A stretch of DNA of 64,000 nucleotides from Sycobia sp. Sy_11 (taxonomy: Eukaryota > Arthropoda > Insecta > Hymenoptera > Epichrysomallidae). Position 1 is the stretch's first letter, and the number at the start of each line of letters is the position of its first letter. Below, piece after piece: positions 1-11,679 of the stretch. A program made the translations under genes and the position numbers. The notes beneath the pieces are model-generated. The model was not told the DNA's origin. It saw only the letters and a list, made by a program, of their open reading frames with translations, and searched no databases. Where the stretch lies: the NCBI GenBank assembly GCA_018907035.1, contig JACCIC010000064.1:2278501-2342500 (forward strand). The letters run 5' to 3'.

Positions 1-255
1 TTATACGTAGTAATGAGCCAAGAAAGATACTTCGCATTATGTGTGTAACACTTTCTGTCTGGTACTTAGGAAATGTTCGAGTTGATGCTTTGCACTAGGG
101 TGCTACACATTTTCTCAGAGTCAGAGAAATAGACTGAGAAGATGCTCCACACGTAGGAATGAGCCAAGGAAGATGCTTCGCACTATGCGTGCAACACCTT
201 CCGTTTGGTACCTAGGGGATCTTCATGTTTCGTACTAGGGTGCATTGTGGAGCAT
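1..255. repeat. Diverged tandem duplication, about 146 bp period
   Basis: Two copies of the same unit are visible. The motif ACGTAGNAATGAGCCAAG starts near 5 and again near 151, and both copies continue through a matching block ending in CACTAGGGTG or TACTAGGGTG. The copies differ by scattered substitutions, so the duplication is old. The first copy may start before the window edge. No coding potential is seen. Confidence 0.75.
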
Positions 256-802
256 TGTGCAAATAGAAAAAGAATTAAGCTATAGAGGGAAACTCGGCTA
301 ACGAATCATAGAGCTACCTTTCGTTAGATTTCCCTCTCCCCAAGAATATCAGTCCATAAGTCCTGTATATTTGGGACGCAGAAGGCCTAGCTTGGATCGA
401 TTTTACCCTATATAGGAGGAGAACAACAGGGGTAACATGTATGGGAATGAACATCTTTGTTTTTATATAAGAAATTTTCTACGTTTTTATAATGTTTTAT
501 ATATAGTAACGTTACTCGTGGTTTTTATACAATTAATAATTTTAATTGTAGTCTTTGCAAAATTTCATGAATGTACTTTTTTGATTGATAAACATAGCAC
601 AAAAGTTAGAAATAATATATGTATACAAATAATTTTGTTATAATTATTATGGTTCTATCAAAAACTAATGTTAATGCATATTAGTATATAATATGGTTGA
701 TAATTCTATTGTAGTAAATAATTTACGCAACAAATAGCTATAAAAGAATATATAGATAGTTAAATATTATTATCATTCCTTTAGATTATTAAAAAAACGA
801 CT
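256..802. other. No gene recognised
   Basis: AT-rich sequence with a more balanced patch at about 290-440. A 68-codon open frame at 437-643 is hydrophobic by composition but has no recognisable family, so I treat it as chance. Nothing else is supported. Confidence 0.5.
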
Positions 803-803
803 T

Positions 804-853
<50 letters not shown>
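803..853. repeat. (TA)n microsatellite
   Basis: An uninterrupted TA dinucleotide run of about 50 bp, of a type seen many times in this window. Confidence 0.95.
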
Positions 854-856
<3 letters not shown>

Positions 857-1019
857 GATACCGCGAACACCGATCGAAATTTAATCTCACTTGGATCTGA
901 ATTCGCGCACACAACGAAATTTTTTTTTCACCTTACTTAACTGAACTGTCTCACTGGGGACTGTCTCAAAAAAGAAATTCAACCAGGAATTTGTTTCGTT
1001 CTATTTATTTCGCCCACAC

Positions 1020-1300
1020 AAACTACCGTCTCGAATACAATCGCTTTAGCTACTCCCGGTCCGCTTACCCGGTGCATCCCGACCGCGGTCAGCGACCCGA
1101 CGCTCGCGCCCGAGGGGGGGGGGGGGTAAGGGAACGGAAAAAACAAAATGAATAACCGCGTACACGTACGCAAGGGCACAGGATTGAATCGGCAGATCCC
1201 GTCGCCGCCCGACGTGTACTCCCTGTACCGACGATTTTGAAGGGGCTAGAGCTGCAGGTGGCCCAGTGTGGAAGGAAAGCACAGACTAGGTGCAGATCGG
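1020..1300. other. CpG-rich segment with a long G-run
   Basis: This segment is much richer in G+C and CpG than its surroundings and holds a run of about 13 G near 1115-1128. On the minus strand an ATG is followed closely by a splice-donor-like CACCGG/GTAAGC (near 1061-1085), which would suit a first exon of a gene reading left out of the window. That is inference only; no protein family is recognised in any frame. Confidence 0.3.
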
Positions 1301-1404
1301 CGTCCTCATCATCTACTTCACTCTAATCCTACCTCTCTCTATTTTCTTCGCTCCTCCTCTTGGATATTTCTTCCGTTTTGCCGTCGATCTCTACGGTTCA
1401 CTCC

Positions 1405-1411
1405 GCTCCTC

Positions 1412-1445
<34 letters not shown>

Positions 1446-1720
1446 TACTTCCTTTCACCGTTTTTTCTCTTCATTATTTCTTCTTTTCGCTTTCTACCTC
1501 TATCTCACTGCTTCTTGGCTCACTCTTTCACGTCTCTTCACCTGCTATATTCTCACTCTATATCTCGTTCTTCACCTTCTCTATCTTCTATCTCTACATT
1601 TCGTTCTTTCTCATCTCTATCCTCTATCTCCAAATTTCGTTCTCCACCTTCTCTATCTTCTATCTCTCTAAATTTCGTTCTCCTCCCGCTGACTCTCCTC
1701 TCCTTCTTTCTCGCTCAGCG
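1405..1720. repeat. Pyrimidine-rich tract with (CT)n core
   Basis: A (CT)n run near 1411-1442 is followed by about 250 bp of degenerate TCTCTATC-like and TTCGTTCT-like repeats. All three plus-strand frames stay open for long distances only because the sequence is almost pure pyrimidine and gives Ser/Leu/Phe-rich products. I do not consider these open frames genes. Confidence 0.8.
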
Positions 1721-1841
1721 GCCTGTAGCAGAGTGTTTTCGCCACGCGTTTCCGAGTTCACGTCGGGAAAGGGATGGGAGAATGGGGGAGGGGAGGTACG
1801 ACGGCGGTCGGAAAGCACCGGATGTGGCACAAATTATCTAA

Positions 1842-3265
1842 ATGCAATAAGATCAGAGCAAGTATACAAACTACGTTTAGGCGCACACTTTTCTTTATGT
1901 AATACATAACATATATACGATCGTACGTGATTATATGGCTTAAAAAGAAGAAACTGCAGACAATTTCATTGTTAGCTTAAACTATGAATTGTAAATGTCA
2001 AAACAAAAAAAAATTCGTATAATTGATCATGATATGGATAATTTTAAACAAACAATTTTTCATTTTTATTTTGCTAAGAACAATATCAACTTATGTGACA
2101 ATATCTATTCGAATAACCCTATCGTAATATAATTATCTCATAGCCACATAAATCTTGGTAGTGCTTTATGATGGAAAACTTTTTAGATTGTAATCCGGGA
2201 ACTGTTGACTTTATAAACAAGATATAAAAGAAAAGATTATAATAGAATCTATGTGCAATACCGTAGCTAAGCGTAAGCTGAAAATTGCAATTTTTGGCAA
2301 CAATATAAATTTGACACTATTTACGCAATTCTAAATAAACAAATAAATGACACTGCTATGTCGCATTTAATTTCTTTACAATTTATGGTTGTTTGTAACA
2401 TGAGCAGCCAACCCGATCAAACATAAATTCAAAAAGATAAAAGAAAATTACTTTAATTGCTTATGTCGACTGTGTTGGTATAGATAGTATTGATATAAAC
2501 ATACTTGATATTTATGTATTAAATCTAGTCTATTTAATTGTACTGTAATACCAATATAAAATTTTTTTTTATTTATTAATGTAAGAAAAAATATTTCCTT
2601 ACTTTTTTTCATGACAACATAATAACAATAATATTAATAATGTGTTAATTAATAATAATGCAAATGATATAAAAACAATACTTATAAATAGCAGATCGTT
2701 TTAGATAGCTCATTCGGATTACTTCAGTTCCTTACCCACCAACTTCGTAATAATTATAATCAACACAATGTTAAATTTACTTAATATGAGATAAAAAAAA
2801 TTATTTCTTGATTTTTTTCTGATTTGATCAGTCTTTGCAGAAACAGTGTGTTGTTATCGCGAAATGTTAGAATTACAACCAAAAAGTACGCTTTACAACA
2901 TTAATATACTAAATGATAGTTTTCGTACGTTTCACTATGACAATGACAGGTACTCTCAAATATCCTAAGTTTTACATAATCTAATAATGAGTTTATACTT
3001 GACTCTTGAAGAACCTTATGAGCTATGTAAAAATAAGGCAAAATATCAAATTAATTTATATTATTTTTTTTCCTTTTTTTTACTGCATTTCTTCAAGATA
3101 TTTCTTCAATATACTATAATATTTTACATATAACATATTATATGATACGCTTATAGAAGAATGTACTATTTACTAGTCTATTATTGAACCTAAATAATTT
3201 ATGCTATTATTTAGATAGAAACAACCTATATAATCATCTTTGTTTATCTACATCATCTTCGTTAA
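1842..3265. other. AT-rich sequence, no gene seen
   Basis: About 1.4 kb of AT-rich DNA with many stops in all frames. No terminal repeats, tandem arrays or conserved coding pattern were seen. Confidence 0.6.
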
Positions 3266-3460
3266 TCAGTAAACTGGAGGACTGGCTTGTAGTTGTACTG
3301 GCCTTCTACGAGGTCTCATAACTATAACATTTTTAGCGGCTTTCAGCTTTACTGGATCAATGTTGTTGTTTAAACTAATTTGTTTCGTTTATTTCTTAAC
3401 GATATGTCATCAATATCTGAACTATTATATCCCCTTTTTTTCATTTTGAGTCATTGGGTA
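3266..3460 (-). pseudogene. Coding-like C-terminal tail, frameshifted, unidentified
   Basis: On the minus strand a basic and polar reading frame (KKRGYNSSDIDDISLRNKRN) runs into a stop. A second frame then continues as a 40-codon stretch ending in RRRPVQLQASPPVY and a TGA whose complement is at 3266-3268. The bias away from the local AT-rich codon noise suggests a decayed coding tail with one frameshift. I do not recognise the family. It lies directly downstream, on the same strand, of the dispersed repeat at 3690-4205, so it may be the end of that element's ORF. Confidence 0.35.
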
Positions 3461-3689
3461 AATATGAACAGCAGTTTTTTCCCTTCAATTAGTTGGTTTA
3501 TGATTTCTACCATCTCTACAGTACCTTGAATATTATGTAAAATGTTTCACCAATTTCCTTACCTTTATTCTTAGCATTAGCATTATTATTTTGTTTCGAT
3601 ATTGCTATGGTTTTATTGCTTTCGGTTCATAACATTTTCAAATTATTCAGTTATTCTTTTTCCAGGTAAATTAGTAACAAAAAAAATTC

Positions 3690-4205
3690 ATTGTTTCTTT
3701 TACCCTAGTCATTATTGCCCTTTGCACTTATTCACAGTTGTTTTGTTTTCACTTTTTTTCACTGTCTAGATTTGCAATTTTTATCACTATTACTGTTTAG
3801 GTTCCCTATTTGTTTTTATAGTATTATCACTATTCATAGCTATTTTTCTTCTCCTTCTTGATATTCATTGTCTTTGATTAACCTCACTTAACCATTAACT
3901 TAAACTTCATCATTAACTTTACGTCATTTTATTTTTTTTAATTTTTTTTTTGTTTCGTGTAAATACGTCTCGGCACTCCAGACCATGCGGTGGCATTGGT
4001 TAGGTAACATAACCTTGCTGTCCCGTATGCGTGGCTCGTGAAGCAGTGAGGTAAGGGGGCGGGAGGCGGTTTCGAACACAAAGTTCGATGACGCGCACGA
4101 GCTCCTTGAGGTTTGTCTCGTCGTGGGATGACGCGAGCGTCGTCTTCATTTCTCCTGGACAAGTCGGTGGGGGCGCCTTTTGACACTCGTCACAATATAT
4201 ATACA
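3690..4205 (-). repeat. Dispersed repeat family R-A, copy 1
   Basis: The segment matches 47350-48185 in the same orientation. The best block, about 3965-4200, shares GGCACTCCAG, GTAACATAACCT, the CTCGTCGTG-GATG core, CTCCTGGACAAGTCGG and GACACTCGTCACAATATATATA with the second copy. The flanking AT-rich part shares an approximately 110-bp motif (TGTCTAGATTTG, then TAGTATTATCA, then ACAGTTGTTTT) that is itself repeated within the second copy. Identity looks moderate. Element type unknown; possibly the 5' part of a non-autonomous or unrecognised retroelement. Confidence 0.65.
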
Positions 4206-4243
4206 TATACATATACATATACATATATATATATATATATACA
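4194..4243. repeat. (TA)n/(CATATA)n microsatellite
   Basis: The TA and CATATA simple repeat lies immediately at the end of repeat copy R-A. The second copy of the same family also ends in a TA run. Confidence 0.9.
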
Positions 4244-4594
4244 TACTAACATCGCCCGTCTCGGCTTCGCCCGAGATAATAATTTAACCGATTTCTTAAA
4301 CAATTCAATAATATCTACGTAAAAAGTACTCTACATATAAAAATATATATTATTATAAATAATTGACCATAATTTACCTATCGTCGCTTCTATATATACA
4401 GAATCTACAACCGTTTTTAATATACATATATATGCGGATATTATGGAAAAAATTGTACATTTGAGTTCGTGATAGAAAAAAATATTCAAATGCCATAGGA
4501 CAACGTTTACGGAGAGTATTATGTTCGTTTATGGAGAGTATTATGAGAGTATAGGGCATATCTTGAGACAATTGGTATAGAGAGTTTTCTGTTG

Positions 4595-5190
4595 GCGAAG
4601 TAGAATACGATGTTCAGGTGTCTCGAGATGACTTTTGCTGGGAGTTTGGGTTTTCGAATGATAGAATACGAATCTTCATAGAAGTCTCTTAGATATTCCC
4701 TGTAGAAGTCGTTCCCAAAAATCTAGACATCGTATTCTAACGTACCAACATTGATCTTCCCATACAAGTCGTCCCGTCATACCTGGATATCATCTTTTAT
4801 CGTGCGAACACGAAACTCCCGGTAGAAGTCGTCCCGTCATACTTGGACATCGTCTTCTACTGTCCCAATACGAAATTCCCTTTAGAATTCGTTCCTACAT
4901 ACCTGGACGTCGTTTTCTATCAACTAAATAGAATACTCCCCGTAGAAATCGTCCAGACACCTGAACATCGCATTCTATCATCCGGACACGAAACTCCCTG
5001 TAGAAGTTGCCTCGACATACCTGAACAACGTTTCTTACGAACTAAACACAATAGTCCCAATAGAAATCGTCCCGAGGAAGCCGGAGACATCGCTTCCTAA
5101 GGACTAAACACAATACTCCCCGTAGAAGTTGTTCTAAAATATCTGGTATAGTATTCTACCATCCAAACACGAATCTTCCCTATCTGAGTT
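4595..5190. repeat. 60-bp-period minisatellite, first unit inverted
   Basis: About eight head-to-tail units share the pattern CGAAACTCCC, GTAGAAGTCGTCCC, ACATACCTGGACATCG, TTCTA. The GTAGAAGTC core recurs at about 4701, 4761, 4821, 4881, 4941, 4999, 5059 and 5121, giving spacings of 60 or 58 bp. The first unit, about 4595-4675, is the reverse complement of the others. Sixty is a multiple of three, which explains the 85-codon open frame at 4843-5100. I read that as a by-product of the repeat, not a gene. Confidence 0.85.
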
Positions 5191-5449
5191 CTGAAATTAA
5201 TATAACTGTAATAACAATATAATTTGTCGTCATAAATTATATTTAGTATGATTTTGCATAAAAAACCATTTTATAAGACAAGACGGACAAAGACAGAGAG
5301 AGAGAAGTGAGGTTTTCCTACGTAAGAGAAAATACAATTTACAAAAATCAAGATATCCATAAGGTGTGAGAGTAGTGCCAGATTATCCTGAAGAACAAAA
5401 AGAGTAATACCGACATGATCTTTCGTTTGAGCTGGCCTGGTATCACTAC

Positions 5450-5720
5450 TTTAAAGGCACTACTTTGATTTGATGTTCGTGATTCAAGTCGCCACCTAGT
5501 GGTCGCTGGGAAACTGACTGTTAAACCAGTTAACTTAATTTATTGCTGAAAGTAAAATGATTTTCAAAAAAAACATAGCCTATGTCCTTCCCAAGTTAAT
5601 ATATAAACTATATGTCCAATTTCAGAATAATCGGTTCAGTACTCTTTTTGGTTATCGTCTATAAACAAAAACACGCTTGGTCTTTATAAATTAGTATGAT
5701 ATGATATGATATGATATTTC
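5450..5720 (+). mobile_element. RTE-like non-LTR 3' tail with (ATATG)n end
   Basis: The segment ends in AATAATCGGTTCAGTA, a VVTATCG-like stretch, an ACAAAAACACGCTT block and then TATAAATTAGTATGAT followed by a short pentanucleotide repeat. This arrangement is the common 3' end of RTE-type non-LTR retrotransposons and their SINE partners in insects. No reverse transcriptase sequence is present, so this is a heavily 5'-truncated copy or a SINE. The assignment rests on remembered family pattern, not on a search. Confidence 0.55.
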
Positions 5721-5725
5721 TTATC

Positions 5726-8619
5726 ATTACTAAAATAATAATTATAAAATAATTAATTATAGAACTAGATAATTTTAGCGTATACACAAAATATATATAA
5801 AAAATCAATATTAAGTATATTTAATAAATAACGAAAGTTTCTGTAGTGCGTTATGCATGCGTGTTCTGCACCAATAAGAAAAGATCAGGAATACTGAAAA
5901 GTTTTGGAGCACAACCGGCCGATAAAGCTAAAGCTAGGTGCGGCCGGGAATGTTTACGTGCAACAAAGCATAACTGAGCGACCTTTATTTTTTGTATGCG
6001 TGTGTGCGTGTGTGCGTGTGGGACTGGCAGGCCATTACACGAATTTTCAATTTACAAAAACTACTAATTATATTTCTAAGCATCCCAGAAAATAACTATG
6101 GACTTTCTGGACATTCCAAAAAATATTAAAAAATTCTCTGGGTTATCTAATAACCTAATCAAGTAATTTATTATGCTTAATATAAAGCTATTCATTAGAC
6201 TGCGTTTCAAGAAAATGTTTGATGTAAAAATCTTTTATTATATTAAAGTTTAGTTATTTAATTTTGTCCATTCGTGAAAATGCACTAGATTGGCGGCAGT
6301 AAATAACTAACTTATATGTAACTAAAATGTAAATAACTAAATTATATAAAGTGTATAGAAAGTGTAAAAAACGTTAAAAGGACAAAACATTGGTAGCTTG
6401 TGAATTACTTATAGTATATTAATGATCAGAGCAGTACTAAATTTATGAACATGGTAATATAAATAGGGATCCCTTCAAATATAAAAGTCCTTCACGGATT
6501 AAAACTTTTTTTAAACCTAATTATACAATTTATAAAAATAACTATGAAAAAAATTATCAGAAAACTATCATAATTATTAAAAATGCATTTTAAAAACACA
6601 TGTAATATTAATAAATTGACGATAGCAAGAAGGTACTTTCAATATTATTATCAAATCCAATTAAAGAGATAACATTTATTAACTTTTTATATACCATACA
6701 TCGTTCTGCACACTCTTAATTCTTTTCTATACGGCGACAACGGTAGCCTACATGAAGACTTTTTATAATTTTTAGAAAATATTTATACTGTAACTTTTCC
6801 CTTTTCCCCTCGGGATAGCTTACGCGGTAGCACCAGGATCGTTTTGAAAGGAAAGGGAATTTAGAATTACAAATTGAAAGAATAATAATCGCACTAAAAT
6901 CATATTAATTATACGGCTAAATTGCGAATTTGCCCTTGAGGCTGCTCGTATTCTTATAATCATTTCTTCGTAATTTAGTTTTCTCAGGTATTTATTTATT
7001 ACAATAATAAGAATAATTATTATTATAAAAAATAATAATAATACTAATAATTGTTATAATAATAATTACGTTGACATTTGCGTCCTAGGCGACGCTCGTG
7101 TTCTATAATATAAATTATATTATAATAATTCTGGCGCTGTTTTTTTTAATTTAATTCGCTCGTATTTAAATGATATTTAGTCATTATAATACCTAGGATG
7201 ATATTTATTACTGTAACAAATTATTTTAATTAATACAAATTAAAGATAATAATAATTATTATTAGAAAATAATAATAATTATATTAATAATAATTATCTG
7301 AATAATAAACAATAAGAGACTTTCAAGACACTTTCCGACTCTGAATATTTAATAATAATCATAATAATAATAATTAAATATTAGAATTGCGCATAGCAAC
7401 TACGATTATTTTAACAATAATTAATTGTATCTTTTGTCCTTTAGAACGTTCGCACACGTTTAATTATTCGTGTATTCTCATAATATTTACTTGCACTTAT
7501 TCTTTTATTGATTAGCGTGCTGTATATTAAATAATATATGCAGTGCCAAAAGTGAGACTTTTATATTATTTAATAAAAATGAGGTATTTAGAAATGCGGC
7601 GACGGATGTCTTTACTGTCTCCCGAGTTCGCAGGCGCGGGGGACGCGGGACATCCTTTCCACGCTGGCTGCCGCGCGGCTGTGGCTCTCTCTCGCGACGA
7701 ACGTGACTTCCCCTCTGCTCTCCCTTGTCCTACGTTCGCGAGGCAGGTATATTTAATACACGCAATCGTATTATTTTAAAGATTGCGCGTTTGAGCGCTA
7801 ATCGGGAGCATTGCCCGATTATTTTAATTTCGGAGACTTTAGTTATTTGAAATTAAAATTTTGCGCGTATTAGGCTGTATGGGGAATACAGCTTGATCGT
7901 CGCAATACTTTCTTTACTTTTTCAAATGAAATTTATGATGTATAAAATTGAAACTGTCTATACAAATTACGATAAAATGTTTAAAAATATCCTAAAAAGA
8001 GTAAATAGAATGTGGTCGGATTTCGGAATTTCGAGCACAAACGGCATAAAATTTCATTATATAAAAGTTTAAGAGTTGATGAAAGTCGTAAATCATAAAT
8101 CGCAGCGACTGTATTAAGTAATTAGGTTAGAAATAATTCTCTTCTCCATGTGTGCCTTTAGAAAATAGTCAGAAACACGTTTTTCTATACATATATAGTT
8201 AATAGTAAATATATGGAAAAAATATCAGCATTAAAACCGTTCAAACTGTAGCAAAAGTTCAGTACTAAGCATATGTATAGTATAGTAAGATAATATAAAG
8301 TATAGTAAAATGATTTAATATAACAATACCCAGATAATAGCGCCTGCCAAGCATACACACGCGTGCGTTTTTTGTCGCTCAGTTACGTCAAATTCTCGCA
8401 ACTACATTGCGAGACAACCAAATCAAATTATTGTCGGCAATACATAAGCGCAAGTTGTTTGATGAACTAGCAATCATTTTCTATTAATTGCCAAATATAT
8501 GCAAGAGAAATAATTAAAAATTGTTATGCAATAAAGGTTATGCATGAGCGTTCGATGTATTTGGATGGACTTTCCTTCTTCCATCAAACAACTATATTCA
8601 TCGTCCGACTTTTGGTATG

Positions 8620-8620
<1 letters not shown>
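5726..8620. other. AT-rich sequence with AAT-type simple repeats; no gene
   Basis: Mostly AT-rich DNA. Interrupted AAT/ATT trinucleotide repeats occupy about 6990-7390. A short GC-rich island at about 7585-7750 ends in GAGGCAG/GTATAT, which looks like a splice donor, but no recognised protein is encoded there. A GTGTGCGTGTG run lies near 6000. No intact gene or mobile-element end was identified. Confidence 0.5.

Positions 8621-8622
<2 letters not shown>

Positions 8623-8691
<69 letters not shown>
8623..8691. repeat. Compound (CA)n(TA)n microsatellite
   Basis: About 30 bp of CA is followed without a break by about 40 bp of TA. It abuts the CpG-rich block to its right. Confidence 0.95.
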
Positions 8692-8694
<3 letters not shown>

Positions 8695-9180
8695 GACGAG
8701 GCCGCAGCCGAAATGCGACTCGTTTGCCGCGGCGTGCGCTAAATGTAAATTTAGCGACCGGCCGACCGGCCCGCGAAGGAGAGCAGAGCGGGAAGAGGGG
8801 GGAGCGGAGTCGTCGCGGAGAGGAGAGTATTTTTTTGTTTTTCAGTCGCGTTTCGAGGTAGGAGAACGAAGCCACGTGCGTCCAAGCCGCGTAGAAAAAG
8901 AAGATTTCGGTTTCGGGGCTTCGCGCACGTGCTCGAAACGACAGGGGAGAAAGTCAGTACTCGCGCCAAAGCCCGCGCCGTGCTTAACGACGCGTCCCAG
9001 GTTGGCGAGGAGTAAGTGCAGGCGAGATCGTGAGGACCGCCCGCAAGAGCCAGCGGCTGCCAGCGCCAACGATCCGAGCAGGAGGTCCTGCTACGCGTGT
9101 CGTCGTTGAGTACCGTCGGAACAAGAGTTCGCGTTTGTTCGGCATCCGTGCAGACGGTGCAGGCGGACCGCTGCCGCTAT
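8692..9180. promoter_or_regulatory. CpG-rich island, possible promoter or 5' exon
   Basis: Roughly 490 bp that is strikingly GC- and CpG-rich in an otherwise AT-rich region. A long plus-strand frame (8540-9109) crosses it, but its start lies in the CA/TA microsatellite and the product is a low-complexity Arg/Ala/Ser-rich sequence without a recognisable domain. A donor-like GAG/GTAGGA occurs near 8855. The segment GAGAGGAGAGTATTTTTTTG near 8817 resembles CGAGAGGAGAATATTTTTTT near 19846. A CpG-island promoter or untranslated first exon is possible; a GC-rich transposon end is the alternative. Confidence 0.3.
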
Positions 9181-9525
9181 ATATATTAATATGTATTAAT
9201 TCAATATTTCAATGCAGAATTTTAAAAAATACTGCTGATATTTCTGCTGTTACGTAATTATTTTTTGAACGATGATTTTATATAAAAAAGTATTGTATAT
9301 TTATATTTTAAGGTTATAATATAAATTATCAATACATTACTTTTCAATATTTTAATATATATATATTATACTCTGAAAAAGAAAATATTATATCTTTAAT
9401 TTATCTGCAATAATTTGAATAGTCGATTAATTTAATTAATAATTATTATCTAACGAATTACTGAAGAATACTTGCATCTGTGAGGGGGTTTTTATGTTCT
9501 GTGTTTTTGTTTTTAATATATAATG

Positions 9526-9578
<53 letters not shown>

Positions 9579-10421
9579 GTAAAATGTACTTAGCCATTTG
9601 TTTTAATGATCCATCGTTTTAAGACGTTATTGAATGTATTTTTGTGTTAATCTATTACTGAATTTAGAAAAATATTGTATATAAATTTTTTATAAAATAC
9701 ATGAGATGTATTTAAAATTCTTACTATGCTAAGGCATATCAAACTCGCCTAACTATTTTACTTTTGTTAAAAGTTATATAACCATATGAATTTGTTTACA
9801 GCTTCTATAAGTAGAAACAATGGATACCTATTTCAAAATTTTGCTTGAAATTTTTTTTCTTCGAAAAGAGAATATAAAGTTTCAAAGTTTTTGAGATTTA
9901 CTCTAAAATTGCTATACTTCACCTGATTAACTCGGACTATATTGATCTCATCTATGTCGAACTTATACAGTTTACACTTTGTTCAGTCAATTAATTTGGA
10001 GTGAATTAAAAAAAATTTATTGCAAAAAGTTTTAAACATTCAGAATTCAATTGTTCAAATAATAACATATCTGTCTCACAACTAAAATCGATTTTGGAAA
10101 ATACTATTTGAATCTAATCTTCTTATGTACAAAATCTATCGGCACACTGTATAACGTGTACGTGGAAATATTTAATAACATTTGATCGAATAGAGATGCC
10201 ATCTTTTACAAAGGTGGATTTTATATATGAAAAAATACAGAACAAAATTGTATTTATCATAATCTATTTGAATTTAGCACGGGTATGTTACAATTATTTA
10301 AACAATAGAATTGTTTATCCTTTCAAGTTTTTAACAATTAACATTTTATTTAATTCGCTTTTAAAGTTTAAATACTGTAGTATATAAATGAAAAAACTTC
10401 GTCATAGATGCAATTAATATA
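9181..10421. other. AT-rich sequence, no gene seen
   Basis: AT-rich DNA with a (TA)n run at about 9530-9572. A 63-codon open frame at 10196-10387 has no family resemblance and is probably chance. Confidence 0.55.
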
Positions 10422-10451
10422 TCAGGTATGTGAATAAGTCTTTCCCGTTTT
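10422..10451. repeat. Mariner left terminal inverted repeat
   Basis: Starts TCAGGTATGTGAATAAGTC and pairs with 11680-11709. It would be bound by the N-terminal helix-turn-helix domains of the transposase. Confidence 0.95.
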
Positions 10452-10499
10452 TTTTTTCAAATTTTGAGCCTTTATTGTGAAAAAATGGTTACAAATGAA

Positions 10500-11537
10500 T
10501 TATTGAAAGTATTGGCCATCGCTAGCTACAACTTTTTCCCATCTTTCTGGCAACATACGAATCCCGTTGCGAAAAAATTCGACCGGTTTGGCCTCTATCC
10601 AGTCATCCACCCATTTTTTGGCTTCCTCGTAGGAATGGAAGTGCTGGTCAGCCAGGCCATGCGTCATCGATCTGAAGAGATGGTAATCAGACGGAGCAAC
10701 GTCTGGACTATACGGCGGGTGGGGTAGGACTTCCCATTTGAGCGTTTCTAAGTATGTTTTCACCGGCGGTGCAACATGTGGGCGAGCATTGTCATGTTGC
10801 AAAATAACTTTGTCGTGCCTGTCGGAGTATTGTGGCCGTTTTTCTCGCAGTGAGCGGCTCAAACGCATCAATTGTCGTCGATAGACCTCGCCTGTGATCC
10901 TTTCATTCGGTTTCAGAAGCTCATAGTAAACCACACCTAGCTGGTCCCACCATATACAGAGCATGAGCTTGGCGCCATGAATATTTGGCTTGGCCGTCGA
11001 TGATGATGCATGGCCGGGTAGTCCCCATGATTTTCTTCGCTTCGGATTATCGTAACGTATCCACTTTTCATCGCCAGTCACGATACGATGCAGAAAACCC
11101 TTTCTTTTATGTCGCTGAAGCAGCTGTTCGCAAGTGAAAAAACACCGTTCGACGTCTCTCAGCTTCAGTTCGTACGACACCCAATTTCCTTGCTTTTGGA
11201 TCATTCCCATGGCTTTCAAACGCTTGGAAATGGTTGTTCGGTCAACTCCCAATGCTTCAGCAAGTTCTTCTTGCGTTTGACAAGAATCTTCATCAAGCAA
11301 AGTCGCCAATTCTCGATCTTCAAAGATTTGCGGCCGCCCGGAACGCTCCTTGTCTTCCACGTCGAAATCACCGCTTTTGAAGCGTCGAAACCATCCGCGA
11401 ACACTTGAATCATCGACACAACCTTCTCCATAAGCCTCCTGAAGCAATCGATGCGTCTCGGCAGCAGATTTCTTCAAATTGAACCAATAAAGTGAAACTT
11501 CCCGCAAATGACGTCGACTCGGCTCAAATTTCGACAT
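10500..11537 (-). CDS. Mariner transposase, apparently intact (345 aa)
   Basis: DD34D transposase that cuts at the terminal repeats and pastes the element into TA sites in the nucleus. The N-terminal half (about residues 1-112) has the two helix-turn-helix DNA-binding domains, with GRP at 67-69 as in the usual AT-hook-like linker. The catalytic aspartates are D156 (TGDEKW), D249 (LQHDNARPH) and D284 (APSDYHLF), with exactly 34 residues between the last two. The linker motif usually WVPHEL is WVSYEL here (119-124). The end, RWEKVVASDGQYFQ, fits the subfamily. I chose the ATG at 11537 because it gives the canonical 345 residues and starts MSKF; an upstream GTG in frame is not a plausible eukaryotic start. 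No stops or frameshifts were found. Confidence 0.93.
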   Translation of the reverse strand: MSKFEPSRRHLREVSLYWFNLKKSAAETHRLLQEAYGEGCVDDSSVRGWFRRFKSGDFDVEDKERSGRPQIFEDRELATLLDEDSCQTQEELAEALGVDRTTISKRLKAMGMIQKQGNWVSYELKLRDVERCFFTCEQLLQRHKRKGFLHRIVTGDEKWIRYDNPKRRKSWGLPGHASSSTAKPNIHGAKLMLCIWWDQLGVVYYELLKPNERITGEVYRRQLMRLSRSLREKRPQYSDRHDKVILQHDNARPHVAPPVKTYLETLKWEVLPHPPYSPDVAPSDYHLFRSMTHGLADQHFHSYEEAKKWVDDWIEAKPVEFFRNGIRMLPERWEKVVASDGQYFQ

Positions 11538-11679
11538 TTTCACGATATCAAAAATTTATGATGCGAAAAAATTTTAACTAATGTGTTAGTATGGAATTGT
11601 TGACATATGAATAAGCTTTGATTATGACATATGTAACCATTGAATACTCGCACAGTATTGGTGGCGCCATCTCTTACAA

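Noticed and set aside
1268..1909. Long open frames (213, 183 and 103 codons) in the pyrimidine tract
   Set aside because: All three frames are open at once because the DNA is nearly pure C/T. Products are Ser/Leu/Phe-rich and have no domain.
8540..9109. 189-codon frame across the CA/TA repeat and CpG island
   Set aside because: The first third is microsatellite translation, the rest is low-complexity and overlapped by open frames on the other strand. GC-rich composition explains it.
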